Shown piece after piece: positions 1 through 6,923 of a stretch of 11,743 nucleotides of DNA. Numbering within the stretch: position 1 is the stretch's first letter; every line of letters begins with the position of its first letter. Origin of the DNA: an uncultured Megamonas sp. (GTDB taxonomy: Bacteria; Bacillota; Negativicutes; Selenomonadales; Selenomonadaceae); contig USIX01000063.1 in NCBI GenBank assembly GCA_900554895.1, forward strand, positions 1 through 11,743, read 5' to 3'. Below the pieces are notes generated by a model. It was not told the DNA's origin. It did no database searches and saw nothing but the letters and a program-made list of their open reading frames with translations. The translations under genes and the position numbers were made by a program.

Positions 1-96
1 AACAACATCCGTCTTGCTTTCTGCTTTGAAACAGCCTTTCAACAGATTGCCTGTAACAGCATCACGCACTTCATAAAAAAATTCTTCCATAATCAT
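1..96 (-). CDS. pilC: Type IV pilus inner-membrane platform protein PilC/GspF, N-terminal fragment cut by window edge
   Basis: Reading leftward directly after the pilT stop there is an open frame running off the window edge: 32 codons starting MIMEEFFYEVRDAVTG and continuing NLLKGCFKAESKTDVV. The pattern of an aromatic-rich start, then Y-x-x-R-D-x-x-T/G-G-x-x-x-x-G-x-x-x-A-E-S, is the conserved beginning of PilC/GspF proteins, the polytopic platform that couples the cytoplasmic ATPases to pilin movement. Two starts are possible: ATG at 96, abutting the pilT TAG, and ATG at 90. The second has an AGGG 9 nt upstream and gives the more usual MEEFFY start. Order pilB-pilT-pilC is a standard pilus cluster, which supports the call although only about a tenth of the protein is visible. 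It is surely translated from the same mRNA as pilT. Confidence 0.75.
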   Translation of the reverse strand, partial: MIMEEFFYEVRDAVTGNLLKGCFKAESKTDVV

Positions 97-1119
97 CTAC
101 CCTATAACCGTTTTATCAATTATATTGTGCTCCAAAAAATAATTTATACTGTCCTGCATTGTCTGCATTCCCTTCTGTCTGTTCAACTGCATCTGAGAAA
201 CAAGCTGCTGATTTTGTCCCTGTCGGATAATATTTCTTACGGACGAAACAGCCAGCAGTATTTCCATACAGCATACCAGCTCATTATTAAGTGCAGGCAG
301 CAGTTTCTGTACAATAATACAATTTAAACTCTGGGCAATCTGTGTAAATACATTATTTTGCTCATTTTGCGGAAAAAAACTTTCCATTCGCGACAATGCT
401 TCCTCTACCGAACCGGCATGAAGCGTTCCCAAGACAAGATGACCGGTTTCCGCCGCAGCCAATGTCGCCTGCATTGTCGGCGTATCACGGATTTCACCAA
501 TCATTAAAATATCTGGGTCCTGACGCAGTGCCATTTTTACAGCCTGAGAAAAATCCTGAAAATCTTCATTGTATTCACGCTGCTGAATTAATGATTTTTC
601 ATTAACGAAAATGTATTCAACCGGGTCTTCCAATGTAATAATATGTTTTGCATAGAACCGATTTATATATTCCAGCATGGAAGCAAGCGTTGTGCTTTTG
701 CCTGTACCGGTCGCTCCGCAGATTAAAATAAGTCCTTTACCTTCCTGCAGCCGTTGTTTCAATACATCTGCTTTTATAAAAAAATCAATATTTAAAATAT
801 TTTTTCTTATCAAACGCACAGCCATATGAAAATTTTTCCCCGCCTTAAAAATATTCAGCCGGAAACGTCTGTCCGCATACGTATAAGCACAATCCAAAAC
901 CTTCTGCTGTCTGAGCACATCTTCCTGATATTCACTGAGTATCTGCCTTACTATGCTTATGATATCACTACTGCTGAAGAAATATGTCTCATCTATTTTC
1001 AATTCATTCTTTTGCCGAAAATAAACAAAATTATCTGCACTCAGATGAATATCTGAAGCACTCATATCTATCGCCTTTTGCAGTACCAGCTGAAATTTAT
1101 TTAAACTTATAAACTCCAT
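97..1119 (-). CDS. pilT: Type IV pilus retraction ATPase PilT
   Basis: 340-aa hexameric cytoplasmic ATPase that powers pilus disassembly and retraction (twitching, DNA uptake). Visible in order: N-terminal helix with SASDIHLS (about 20-27); Walker A GATGTGKS (135-142); Asp box ITLEDPVEY (161-169); Walker B DPDILMIGEIRD (201-212); His box ETGHLVLGTLHA (224-235). The C-terminal VRNIIRQG (294-301) corresponds to the AIRNLIRE motif that marks PilT retraction motors and is absent from PilB. Length is normal for PilT (about 340-370). There is no tetracysteine zinc motif, again as in PilT. The start ATG at 1119 lies inside the 3' end of pilB (23-nt overlap) and is preceded by GGCGGG, so translation is probably coupled to pilB. 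A later ATG (codon 19) would remove the first helix and is less likely. Downstream, pilC follows with almost no gap. Confidence 0.93.
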   Translation of the reverse strand: MEFISLNKFQLVLQKAIDMSASDIHLSADNFVYFRQKNELKIDETYFFSSSDIISIVRQILSEYQEDVLRQQKVLDCAYTYADRRFRLNIFKAGKNFHMAVRLIRKNILNIDFFIKADVLKQRLQEGKGLILICGATGTGKSTTLASMLEYINRFYAKHIITLEDPVEYIFVNEKSLIQQREYNEDFQDFSQAVKMALRQDPDILMIGEIRDTPTMQATLAAAETGHLVLGTLHAGSVEEALSRMESFFPQNEQNNVFTQIAQSLNCIIVQKLLPALNNELVCCMEILLAVSSVRNIIRQGQNQQLVSQMQLNRQKGMQTMQDSINYFLEHNIIDKTVIG

Positions 1120-2368
1120 TCAATACCCGCCACACTTCCTGCGCTGTCGTCGTACCATTCAACACTTTTTCACGGCAGTCATCCAATAATGTCTTCATGC
1201 CTTTTAAACGCAAAAATCGTCTTAATTTCAAATCGCCCTCTCCTTTTGCAATAAACATTCGCATTGTATCATCTATTTTCAGTATTTCATGTACAGCACT
1301 TCTGCCAGAGTAACCGCTGCTGTTGCAAAAAACACAGCCCGTGCCTCGGAACAATTTTATTCCGGGATAAAACTTATCACCCAGTAAAAAAGCTTCTAGT
1401 GAATTTTCCAAAGGCATGTACGCTTCTTTACAGTTAGGACAAATCCGGCGTACCAAGCGCTGCGCTGTACTGCCCGCCAAAGCGATGGACAGCATAGCCG
1501 GTGCAATCTTCATATCCAAAAGACGGGCTATCGCTCCTACAGCACTTGCCGTATGCAGTGTAGTAAAGACCAAATGACCGGTAAGCGCCGCACGTACCGC
1601 TTCTGCTGCTGAATATTCATCGCGTATTTCTCCAATCATTACAATATCCGGATCCTGGCGGAGCACTGCCCGCAATCCCTTGGCAAAATCCATACCAGCT
1701 TTTAAATTCACCTGCATCTGATTTATGCCGGTTATTTTCATTTCAATCGGGTCCTCAATCGTTACGATATTTACATTTTCCCTATTTAAATAACTAAGAA
1801 CACTGTATAACAATGTGGACTTGCCTGAATTAACCGGACCTGTAATCGTAACAATTCCGCTGGATAATTTAATCAGACTTTTAAACATTCTCAAGTTATA
1901 TTCACTAAATCCCATTTGTGTCAGTGATAATATCCTGCTGCCGCCAATCAGGAGACGCATAACCATTTTTTCGCCGAATAATACGGGTATAACCGAAATT
2001 CTTATGTCAAGATGTTTCTTCGCATATAAAATACTGCCGTCCTGCGGTAATCGTTTTTCGGAAATATCCATACCAGCTGTCAGCTTTAAATACGATATCA
2101 GCTGATTTTGCACAGCAGGCGGAATTTTATAAATAAACAGCAAAACACCGTCAATACGAAATCGTATACGCAGATATTCCTCCTGCGGTTCCAAATGAAT
2201 ATCACTGGCATTCATGCGCACGGCATAATCAATGATTATATCGGCAAGACCGCTTATCGGTGATTTGGCCAAAGTTCCCTGCAGCAGACTGTTTCGACTG
2301 CTTACAGCCAATGACTGTCTGATTTTAGCTATACACGTATCCAAATCCAGCCGTAATTTTTCAAGCAA
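1097..2368 (-). CDS. pilB: Type IV pilus extension ATPase PilB / GspE-family (short form)
   Basis: Cytoplasmic GspE/PilB ATPase that drives pilin polymerisation. Residues, numbered from the TTG start at 2368 (423 aa): SDIHLEP (55-61); Walker A GPVNSGKST (177-185), an unusual variant of GPTGSGKTT that still satisfies GxxxxGK[ST]; Asp box VTIEDPIE (202-209); Walker B DPDIVMIGEIRD (239-250); His box LTGHLVFTTLHT (262-273); zinc tetracysteine CxxC...CxxC at 310/313 and 345/348, which distinguishes PilB/GspE from PilT. It is well short of typical PilB (about 550-570 aa): the N-terminal MshEN/GspE_N domain is missing and only a short leader of about 50 residues precedes the SDIHLEP region. Start choice: AGGTG at 2375-2379 lies 6 nt before TTG 2368. 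ATG 2374 and GTG 2383 are in frame but have no usable Shine-Dalgarno. The gene begins immediately after an intrinsic terminator and overlaps pilT by 23 nt. Confidence 0.9.
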   Translation of the reverse strand: MLEKLRLDLDTCIAKIRQSLAVSSRNSLLQGTLAKSPISGLADIIIDYAVRMNASDIHLEPQEEYLRIRFRIDGVLLFIYKIPPAVQNQLISYLKLTAGMDISEKRLPQDGSILYAKKHLDIRISVIPVLFGEKMVMRLLIGGSRILSLTQMGFSEYNLRMFKSLIKLSSGIVTITGPVNSGKSTLLYSVLSYLNRENVNIVTIEDPIEMKITGINQMQVNLKAGMDFAKGLRAVLRQDPDIVMIGEIRDEYSAAEAVRAALTGHLVFTTLHTASAVGAIARLLDMKIAPAMLSIALAGSTAQRLVRRICPNCKEAYMPLENSLEAFLLGDKFYPGIKLFRGTGCVFCNSSGYSGRSAVHEILKIDDTMRMFIAKGEGDLKLRRFLRLKGMKTLLDDCREKVLNGTTTAQEVWRVLNGVYKFK

Positions 2369-2384
2369 ATTCATCACCTGCACT

Positions 2385-2424
2385 AAAAATAAAAAAGATG
2401 TATAGGCCTTAGCACCTATACATC
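2385..2424 (-). terminator. Rho-independent terminator after aroE, abutting the pilB start
   Basis: On the minus strand a perfect 10-bp stem (GATGTATAGG / CCTATACATC; arms 2415-2424 and 2397-2406) with an 8-nt loop is followed by a T-rich tract, TTTTTTATTTTT (2385-2396). It lies 39 nt beyond the aroE stop. The tract ends within 2 nt of the GTG at 2383 and about 17 nt before the TTG start of pilB, leaving no room for a pilB promoter after it. It therefore acts either as a partial terminator or attenuator between aroE and the pil genes, or the pil promoter lies before it. Confidence 0.8.
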
Positions 2425-2463
2425 CATGAATACTATGGTCTGAAATTCGCAGACTGATTTAAA

Positions 2464-3321
2464 TTATTTACTTTGTTCCAAATACTTGCGCAGTGCTTTA
2501 ACCATGACTTCAACATCAGCTTCTTTGCCTGTCCAGTACTGCAATGATGCTCCGCCTTGTTCAGCAAGCATTTTTTCACCATTTAAAATTTTATGGCCAT
2601 GTTCTTCAGCTTCCCGCAAAAACCTCGTTTTGGCTGGCGTATACACAATATCATAAACAAAAGCATCATTTTTTACTTTTTCCCATTCAAGCGGCACTAC
2701 GCCATCAATATTTGGAAACATCCCCAGCGGTGTAGTATTTACAAGCAAGTCAGCCTTTGCCAGCCATGCGGTAAACTCCCCATCCCGCCAGTCATATGCC
2801 TCAATACTGATTAAATCCTTAAATGAAGCCGCCAATTTTTCGCCTTTGACTTTATTTCTCACACCCAGAATGATATGAGCCACTTTTTGCTGTATAAGAC
2901 CGCAGATAATAGCGCGTGATGCGCCGCCTGCACCGAAAATTACAACCGTTTTGCCTTTTAACTCAAATCCCTCTTTCAGTAAAGGATTGATAAAACCGAT
3001 TACATCCGTATTATATCCGTATAACCTGCCGTTTTCTATCTTTACCGTATTGACGGCACCGATAAATTCTGCAACGGGGTCAATTTCATCCAAATACTGC
3101 ATAATCGTCACCTTATGCGGAATAGTTACATTAAATCCACTGAAATTTGCAGCTTTTAAGCCCGAAACAGCCGTTTTTAAATTCTCTGGAGCTATCGGCA
3201 TGGCAATATAGGCATAATCAAGTCCAGCTGCTGCAATTGCCGCATTTTGAATTACCGGTGACAGAGAGTGTTTTATTGGATAACCGATTACTCCCAGATT
3301 TTTCGTTTTTCCCGTATACAT
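2464..3321 (-). CDS. aroE: Shikimate dehydrogenase (NADP+) AroE
   Basis: 285-aa enzyme reducing 3-dehydroshikimate to shikimate in the chorismate (aromatic amino acid) pathway; cytoplasmic. Seen in order: GYPIKHSLSP (13-22) with the substrate-binding SLS; NVTIPHK (64-70) with the catalytic Lys70; GAVNT (88-92); YNTD (103-106) with the paired catalytic Asp106; the Rossmann loop GAGGASRA (130-137); NTTPLGM (195-201); and the C-terminal EQGGASLQ (254-261) with the conserved Gln. Length matches the family (about 270-290). Start ATG at 3321 follows the comM stop by 14 nt, with a weak purine stretch (AAAGCGGG) about 6 nt upstream, so it is read from the comM-aroE message. A nearby upstream ATG at 3326 is out of frame. 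An intrinsic terminator follows. Confidence 0.96.
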   Translation of the reverse strand: MYTGKTKNLGVIGYPIKHSLSPVIQNAAIAAAGLDYAYIAMPIAPENLKTAVSGLKAANFSGFNVTIPHKVTIMQYLDEIDPVAEFIGAVNTVKIENGRLYGYNTDVIGFINPLLKEGFELKGKTVVIFGAGGASRAIICGLIQQKVAHIILGVRNKVKGEKLAASFKDLISIEAYDWRDGEFTAWLAKADLLVNTTPLGMFPNIDGVVPLEWEKVKNDAFVYDIVYTPAKTRFLREAEEHGHKILNGEKMLAEQGGASLQYWTGKEADVEVMVKALRKYLEQSK

Positions 3322-3335
3322 TTCATACCCGCTTT

Positions 3336-4865
3336 CTAAACTTTTTCCGTCAGCGACAGATTATTGCGAAGCTGTACAGCCTGAGCAATATGATTTCCAC
3401 CGATACAGTCTGTATCGTTCAAATCGGCAATAGTCTGCGCCACTTTTATTATTCTATCATAAGCACGGGCACTTAAACGCATTTGTTCAAAAACTAATTT
3501 CAGCATTTGCTGAGCTTCATCCGTCAAGCGGCAAAATTCCTTAATCATGGCATGCGACATTTGAGCATTGCAGAAAATATTACAGCCTTTAAATCGAGAT
3601 AACTGCACCTGCCGGGCTTTTTCCACCCGCTGACGGATTACGGCAGAACATTCTGCTTTGCTGTCAGCGGCAAAATCCTGGTAACGTACGCGCGGAACTT
3701 GAATTTGAATATCTATTCTGTCAAGCAGAGGCCCTGAAATCTTACGTGTATACCGCTTAATTTCATAATCTGTACATGTACATTCATGCAGTCTGTCATT
3801 TTTATAACCGCACGGACACGGGTTCATGGAAGCCACCAGTATCATACGCGAAGGAAATTTAAGTGAAGCATTTACACGGGTAATCAAAACCTCGCCGTCC
3901 TCCAAAGGCTGGCGAAGAGCCTCCAAAACCGACTTACTAAACTCCGGCAGCTCATCCAAAAACAAAACACCATTATGACTGAGCGTAACCTCGCCCGGCT
4001 TCGGTATCGTCCCGCCGCCGATTATACCGACACTGGATACGGTGTGATGCGGACTGCGAAACGGTCTTTGCATGATAAGACCGCCGTTACGGGATAATAA
4101 TCCGGCTATACTGTAGATTTTTGTAACTTCCAAAGCCTCCTGATACGACATTTTCGGCAAAATAGACGGTAATCGCCGCGCCAGCATGGTTTTTCCCGTA
4201 CCCGGAGAACCGACCATAAGCACATTATGACCGCCGGCTGCTGCAACTTCCAATGCTTTTTTCGCCATGAATTGACCCTGAACATCAGCAAAATCATCAA
4301 CGAATACGCCGTTATCCGCTTTAGACGGAATACGCACAGCCGGTTCAAGTTTTCCTCTGCCTTCCAAGAAAGCAATCAGCTGCGATAATTCTTCTACAGC
4401 ATAAACTTCAATGCCGTCAACCAAAAGCGCTTCATGCTCATTTCCTTTAGCTACGAAAAACCGTTTTATATTCAGCCTCTTGCACAAAATTGCCATCGGC
4501 AAAATCCCCGGCACGGTACGAACTTGTCCCTCCAGCGATAATTCCGCAACAAACATACTGTCGGTACACTTTTCCTTATCAAGATAACCATACGCCTCTA
4601 AAAGAGCAATAGCAATCGGTAAATCGAGCATGGAACCGTTTTTTCGTAAATCTGCCGGTGCAAGATTTACTGTAATACGTTTCGGCATCAAAGTGACACC
4701 GGCATTTCTTATAGCGGCACGAACACGTTCGCGTGCTTCTTTTACGGCAATATCAGCAAGACCTACAATTTCAAACTTAGGCAGCCCATTTGTAACATCG
4801 GCTTCGACTTCAATAAGCATACCATCTATACCCAGTGTCGTTGCACCGAATGTTTTAGCGAACAT
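3336..4865 (-). CDS. comM: ComM/YifB family Mg-chelatase-like AAA+ helicase
   Basis: 509-aa AAA+ protein. In Vibrio and Haemophilus ComM is a hexameric helicase that promotes branch migration of incoming single-stranded DNA during natural transformation. Domains: N-terminal ChlI/Lon-protease-like domain (about 1-165) with EIVGLAD (32-38) and the NLAPADLRKNGS region (67-78); the AAA+ Mg-chelatase core from about 190 with Walker A GSPGTGKT (219-226); FRSPHHT (269-275); Walker B GVLFLDELPEF (299-309); NPCPCGY (348-354) with further Cys at about 362-364, the characteristic Cys cluster; PLLDRIDI (379-386); and the C-terminal Mg_chelatase_C domain with SARAYDRIIKVAQTIADL. Length is normal. Start ATG 4865 has a strong GGGGTGAT about 5 nt upstream, which sits in a small hairpin (4873-4884). 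It lies 24 nt after ubiX and 14 nt before aroE. The pil genes on the same strand suggest a DNA-uptake link (inference). Confidence 0.95.
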   Translation of the reverse strand: MFAKTFGATTLGIDGMLIEVEADVTNGLPKFEIVGLADIAVKEARERVRAAIRNAGVTLMPKRITVNLAPADLRKNGSMLDLPIAIALLEAYGYLDKEKCTDSMFVAELSLEGQVRTVPGILPMAILCKRLNIKRFFVAKGNEHEALLVDGIEVYAVEELSQLIAFLEGRGKLEPAVRIPSKADNGVFVDDFADVQGQFMAKKALEVAAAGGHNVLMVGSPGTGKTMLARRLPSILPKMSYQEALEVTKIYSIAGLLSRNGGLIMQRPFRSPHHTVSSVGIIGGGTIPKPGEVTLSHNGVLFLDELPEFSKSVLEALRQPLEDGEVLITRVNASLKFPSRMILVASMNPCPCGYKNDRLHECTCTDYEIKRYTRKISGPLLDRIDIQIQVPRVRYQDFAADSKAECSAVIRQRVEKARQVQLSRFKGCNIFCNAQMSHAMIKEFCRLTDEAQQMLKLVFEQMRLSARAYDRIIKVAQTIADLNDTDCIGGNHIAQAVQLRNNLSLTEKV

Positions 4866-4872
4866 TTTATCA

Positions 4873-4884
4873 CCCCTTTGGGGG
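4873..4884 (-). promoter_or_regulatory. Strong comM Shine-Dalgarno within a short hairpin
   Basis: On the minus strand CCCC-CAAA-GGGG immediately precedes TGATAAAATG. The GGGG arm is the core of the comM ribosome binding site (GGGGTGAT), so the pairing would hide it in RNA. The stem is only four G-C pairs, hence modest stability. The arrangement is seen directly; a regulatory effect is inference. Confidence 0.35.
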
Positions 4885-4889
4885 CTTCA

Positions 4890-5480
4890 TTATTTTTCTT
4901 CGCCTGTCCAGCGTTTAAACAGATTGGTCTGTACGCCTAAAGCATCACAAATTTTTCCCACCAGCATATCCACAAGTTCATCAATTGTCTGCGGTTTATG
5001 ATAAAATCCCGGACAAGCTGGCAAAATACGCGCGCCTGCTTGCGATAATTTAAGCATATTTTCCAAATGAATAGCATGAACAGGTGTTTCACGCGGCACC
5101 AATATTAATTTTCTGCCTTCCTTCAAAGTAACATCAGCGCTGCGAGTCAATAAATTATCGGTAATTCCCCCTGCCAGACACCCCAAAGTTTTCATTGAGC
5201 ATGGTACGATAACCATAGCTTCACAGGGAAAAGAACCGCTTGCGATAGCACTATCAATACGCTTCACATCATAGACCCTGTGAACCAATTTTGTCAACTG
5301 CTCACGGTTCACACCGCATTCATATTCAAGTACCTGCCAGCCGGCATCTGAGGCTACAAAATGCACCTCAATCCCGCAATCTGCAAGGACTTGCACCAAT
5401 CGATACGCATAAATTCCCCCGCTGGCCCCCGCTACGCCGACTACAATCCGTCTTTTTGTCGAAAAATCCTTTAAAATCAA
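4890..5480 (-). CDS. ubiX: Flavin prenyltransferase UbiX
   Basis: 196-aa flavoprotein that transfers a dimethylallyl group to FMN, making the prenylated FMN cofactor of UbiD-type decarboxylases. Seen: GVAGASGGIYAYRL (15-28), the FMN-binding P-loop-like start; SAIASGSF (77-84); VPCSMKTLG (92-100) with the conserved Ser-Met-Lys-Thr; NLLTRSADVTLKEGRKL (109-125); VPRETP (128-133); PGFYHKP (157-163). Length is typical (about 190-200). The start is TTG at 5480, since no ATG or GTG occurs in the right place. AAAGGAG lies about 10 nt upstream, and the start overlaps the yraN stop as TTGA, so translation is probably coupled. No ubiD partner is in the window; the prenyl-FMN client must be elsewhere. 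A flavin decarboxylase of the same fold (Pad1-like) is the same family under another name. Confidence 0.93.
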   Translation of the reverse strand: MILKDFSTKRRIVVGVAGASGGIYAYRLVQVLADCGIEVHFVASDAGWQVLEYECGVNREQLTKLVHRVYDVKRIDSAIASGSFPCEAMVIVPCSMKTLGCLAGGITDNLLTRSADVTLKEGRKLILVPRETPVHAIHLENMLKLSQAGARILPACPGFYHKPQTIDELVDMLVGKICDALGVQTNLFKRWTGEEK

Positions 5481-5821
5481 ACTTCAAACGCTCCTTTCAA
5501 ATGATTAAATGAAAAAATATAACTATCATAGTAAATTACTTCAATTATATCAAATCTGTACGCTGTATTTTCACTAAAGTTACAGGATAGATAGCATTGT
5601 GCCGTCTTTATGATTTTCTTTCTTTTACTATAGTTTACAAATTCCGCCGGTCTGCCGTAACGATTATTTTTTCTTGTTTTTACCTCGATAAAACAGATTG
5701 TATTATTTATTTCGGCAATAATATCTATTTCGCCGAACCGACTGTAAAAATTGCGTTTTAATATAGTGTAACCTTTATTTTTCAGGTACTTTACCGCCTC
5801 ATTTTCACCCCTTAATCCCAT
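5477..5821 (-). CDS. yraN: YraN/UPF0102 family predicted nuclease-fold protein
   Basis: 114-aa protein of the UPF0102 (YraN) family, whose fold is restriction-endonuclease-like (Holliday-junction-resolvase type) but whose biochemical role is not settled. Seen: LRGENEAVKYLKNKGYTIL (3-21), the family signature GxxGExxAxxYLxxxGY; FGEIDIIA (29-36) and FIEVKTR (44-50), which supply the E/D...ExK residues of the nuclease-like core; and FDIIEV near the end. ATG 5821 gives a protein starting right at the signature, a few residues shorter than usual. The frame is open upstream for nine codons (an ATT but no ATG/GTG/TTG) and there is no clear Shine-Dalgarno, so the start may depend on translation of rnhB, whose stop is 25 nt upstream. 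It overlaps ubiX. The pairing with rnhB is common in Firmicutes. Confidence 0.9.
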   Translation of the reverse strand: MGLRGENEAVKYLKNKGYTILKRNFYSRFGEIDIIAEINNTICFIEVKTRKNNRYGRPAEFVNYSKRKKIIKTAQCYLSCNFSENTAYRFDIIEVIYYDSYIFSFNHLKGAFEV

Positions 5822-5846
5822 ATTTTTTTCATCTGCAATTTTCTTT

Positions 5847-6614
5847 TTACCGAAAACTGACCATAGACTTTATCGGTTCAAATGAACAGCGGTGAATTTT
5901 ACACGGGCCGTACTTAGAAAGTGCTTCAAGATGTTCCTTTGTCCCGTAGCCTTTGTTTTGTGCAAAACCATACTGCGGATAAATTTTATCAAATTCATTC
6001 ATCATCCTGTCGCGTGTTACCTTTGCCACAATAGAAGCTGCTGCGATGGAAGCGGATTTAGCATCACCTTTAACGATTGACTGATGCGGTATATCCAGAC
6101 TGTCAAGCGGCATAGCATCAATTAATACTTCGTCCGGTTTTACCTTCAAACCGTAAATCGCCTGATACATTCCATTCATCGCCGCCTGATAAATATTTAT
6201 TCTGTCAATCGTTTTTTTATCTACCACAGCCGTATTTACGGCTACAGCATTTGCTAAAATAATATCATACAGCTTTTCCCGCGTAGCTTCCGACAGTTTT
6301 TTCGAATCGTTTAGTTTTTCAATAAAAAAATTCGACGGCAAAATTACGGCCGATACCACTACCGGTCCTGCCAGCGGTCCTCTGCCAACTTCATCCACTC
6401 CAGCTACGATTTTGTGCCCGTGCAAAGCACATTCGTTTTCATACCTATACAAAGCGGCAACACGCTGCCGTTCTCTTTCCTGCTTGTCTCTCATTTTAGC
6501 AAGTGATTGTACCCCTTTTCGTTTATCATTTTCAATCGCCTGCCATATTTCTTCACCATTATCTGTCTCCAGTAAAGATTTTATTTCCTTTATCGATAAA
6601 TTGCTTATATCCAT
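5847..6614 (-). CDS. rnhB: Ribonuclease HII
   Basis: 255-aa RNase HII, which cuts the RNA strand of RNA-DNA hybrids and single ribonucleotides misincorporated in DNA. The frame stays open to 6677, but ATG 6614 is chosen because AGGTG lies 6 nt upstream and it gives the Firmicute-type start MDISNLSIKEIK. Numbered from this start: an N-terminal extension of about 65 residues (charged, helical) like that of Bacillus RnhB; VAGVDEVGRGPLAGPV (70-85) with catalytic Asp74 and Glu75; NDSKKLS (102-108); VLIDAMPL (163-170) with Asp166; KGDAKSASIAAASIVAKVTRD (182-202), with the catalytic Asp near 202; and YGFAQNKGYGTKEH (215-228). Length and motif order match the family. It is the first gene of the minus-strand series; a candidate promoter lies at 6686-6715. 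Confidence 0.95.
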   Translation of the reverse strand: MDISNLSIKEIKSLLETDNGEEIWQAIENDKRKGVQSLAKMRDKQERERQRVAALYRYENECALHGHKIVAGVDEVGRGPLAGPVVVSAVILPSNFFIEKLNDSKKLSEATREKLYDIILANAVAVNTAVVDKKTIDRINIYQAAMNGMYQAIYGLKVKPDEVLIDAMPLDSLDIPHQSIVKGDAKSASIAAASIVAKVTRDRMMNEFDKIYPQYGFAQNKGYGTKEHLEALSKYGPCKIHRCSFEPIKSMVSFR

Positions 6615-6685
6615 TTTTTTCACCTGCTTCGCGAATTTTATAAAATTACCCGTTGTGCCAACCAATTTTCTAACCACTACAATAT

Positions 6686-6715
6686 TTTATATTCCGTAAA
6701 ATTAAATGATACCAA
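6686..6715 (-). promoter_or_regulatory. Candidate sigma-A promoter for the rnhB series
   Basis: On the minus strand TTGGTA (6710-6715) is followed after 18 nt by TATAAA (6686-6691), about 70 nt upstream of the rnhB start. Both hexamers are close to, but not at, the sigma-A consensus. In such AT-rich DNA chance matches are common. Confidence 0.35.
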
Positions 6716-6854
6716 GCAGCAGATATAAAGTATTGTACTGCTGATAAAGGCTAGATGTTTCTATACACAACTGGTAAAATTATATCACATAACAGACGCA
6801 TCTCAAATTCACTGCATACAATCTTTGTCCTTGCAAATAATTTTCAGATTTTGA

Positions 6855-6884
6855 TATACAAATTGACAGAATTTATGATATAAT
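6855..6884 (+). promoter_or_regulatory. Candidate fba promoter, extended -10 type
   Basis: TGATATAAT at 6876-6884 is a perfect TATAAT -10 with the TGn extension, about 40 nt upstream of the fba start. The best spaced -35 candidate, TATACA (6855-6860, 18-nt spacer), is weak. A perfect TTGACA at 6863-6868 is only 10 nt from the -10 box and cannot pair with it as a normal -35. Confidence 0.55.
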
Positions 6885-6923
6885 GTTGATGAAATTTAAA
6901 TTATGATTATGGAGGTCTTTTAC

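Larger units (their letters stand above)
6615..6923. other. Divergent intergenic region between rnhB and fba
   Basis: About 309 bp of AT-rich sequence separating divergent genes. It contains the rnhB ribosome binding site (6621-6625), a candidate minus-strand promoter (6686-6715), a loose CAGCAG/CTGCTG inverted repeat (6717-6722 and 6738-6743, 15-nt loop), and the fba promoter and ribosome binding site (6855-6915). The rnhB frame stays open to a GTG at 6677, but this has no ribosome binding site and is not taken as coding. No RNA gene is recognised. Confidence 0.6.

Noticed and set aside
3147..3476. Plus-strand open frame across the comM/aroE junction, and others opposite comM and ubiX
   Set aside because: Antisense to well-supported genes with tight operon spacing; no domain pattern.
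6615..6677. N-terminal extension of RNase HII from GTG 6677
   Set aside because: No ribosome binding site there, whereas ATG 6614 has AGGTG at 6 nt and gives the usual Firmicute N-terminus.
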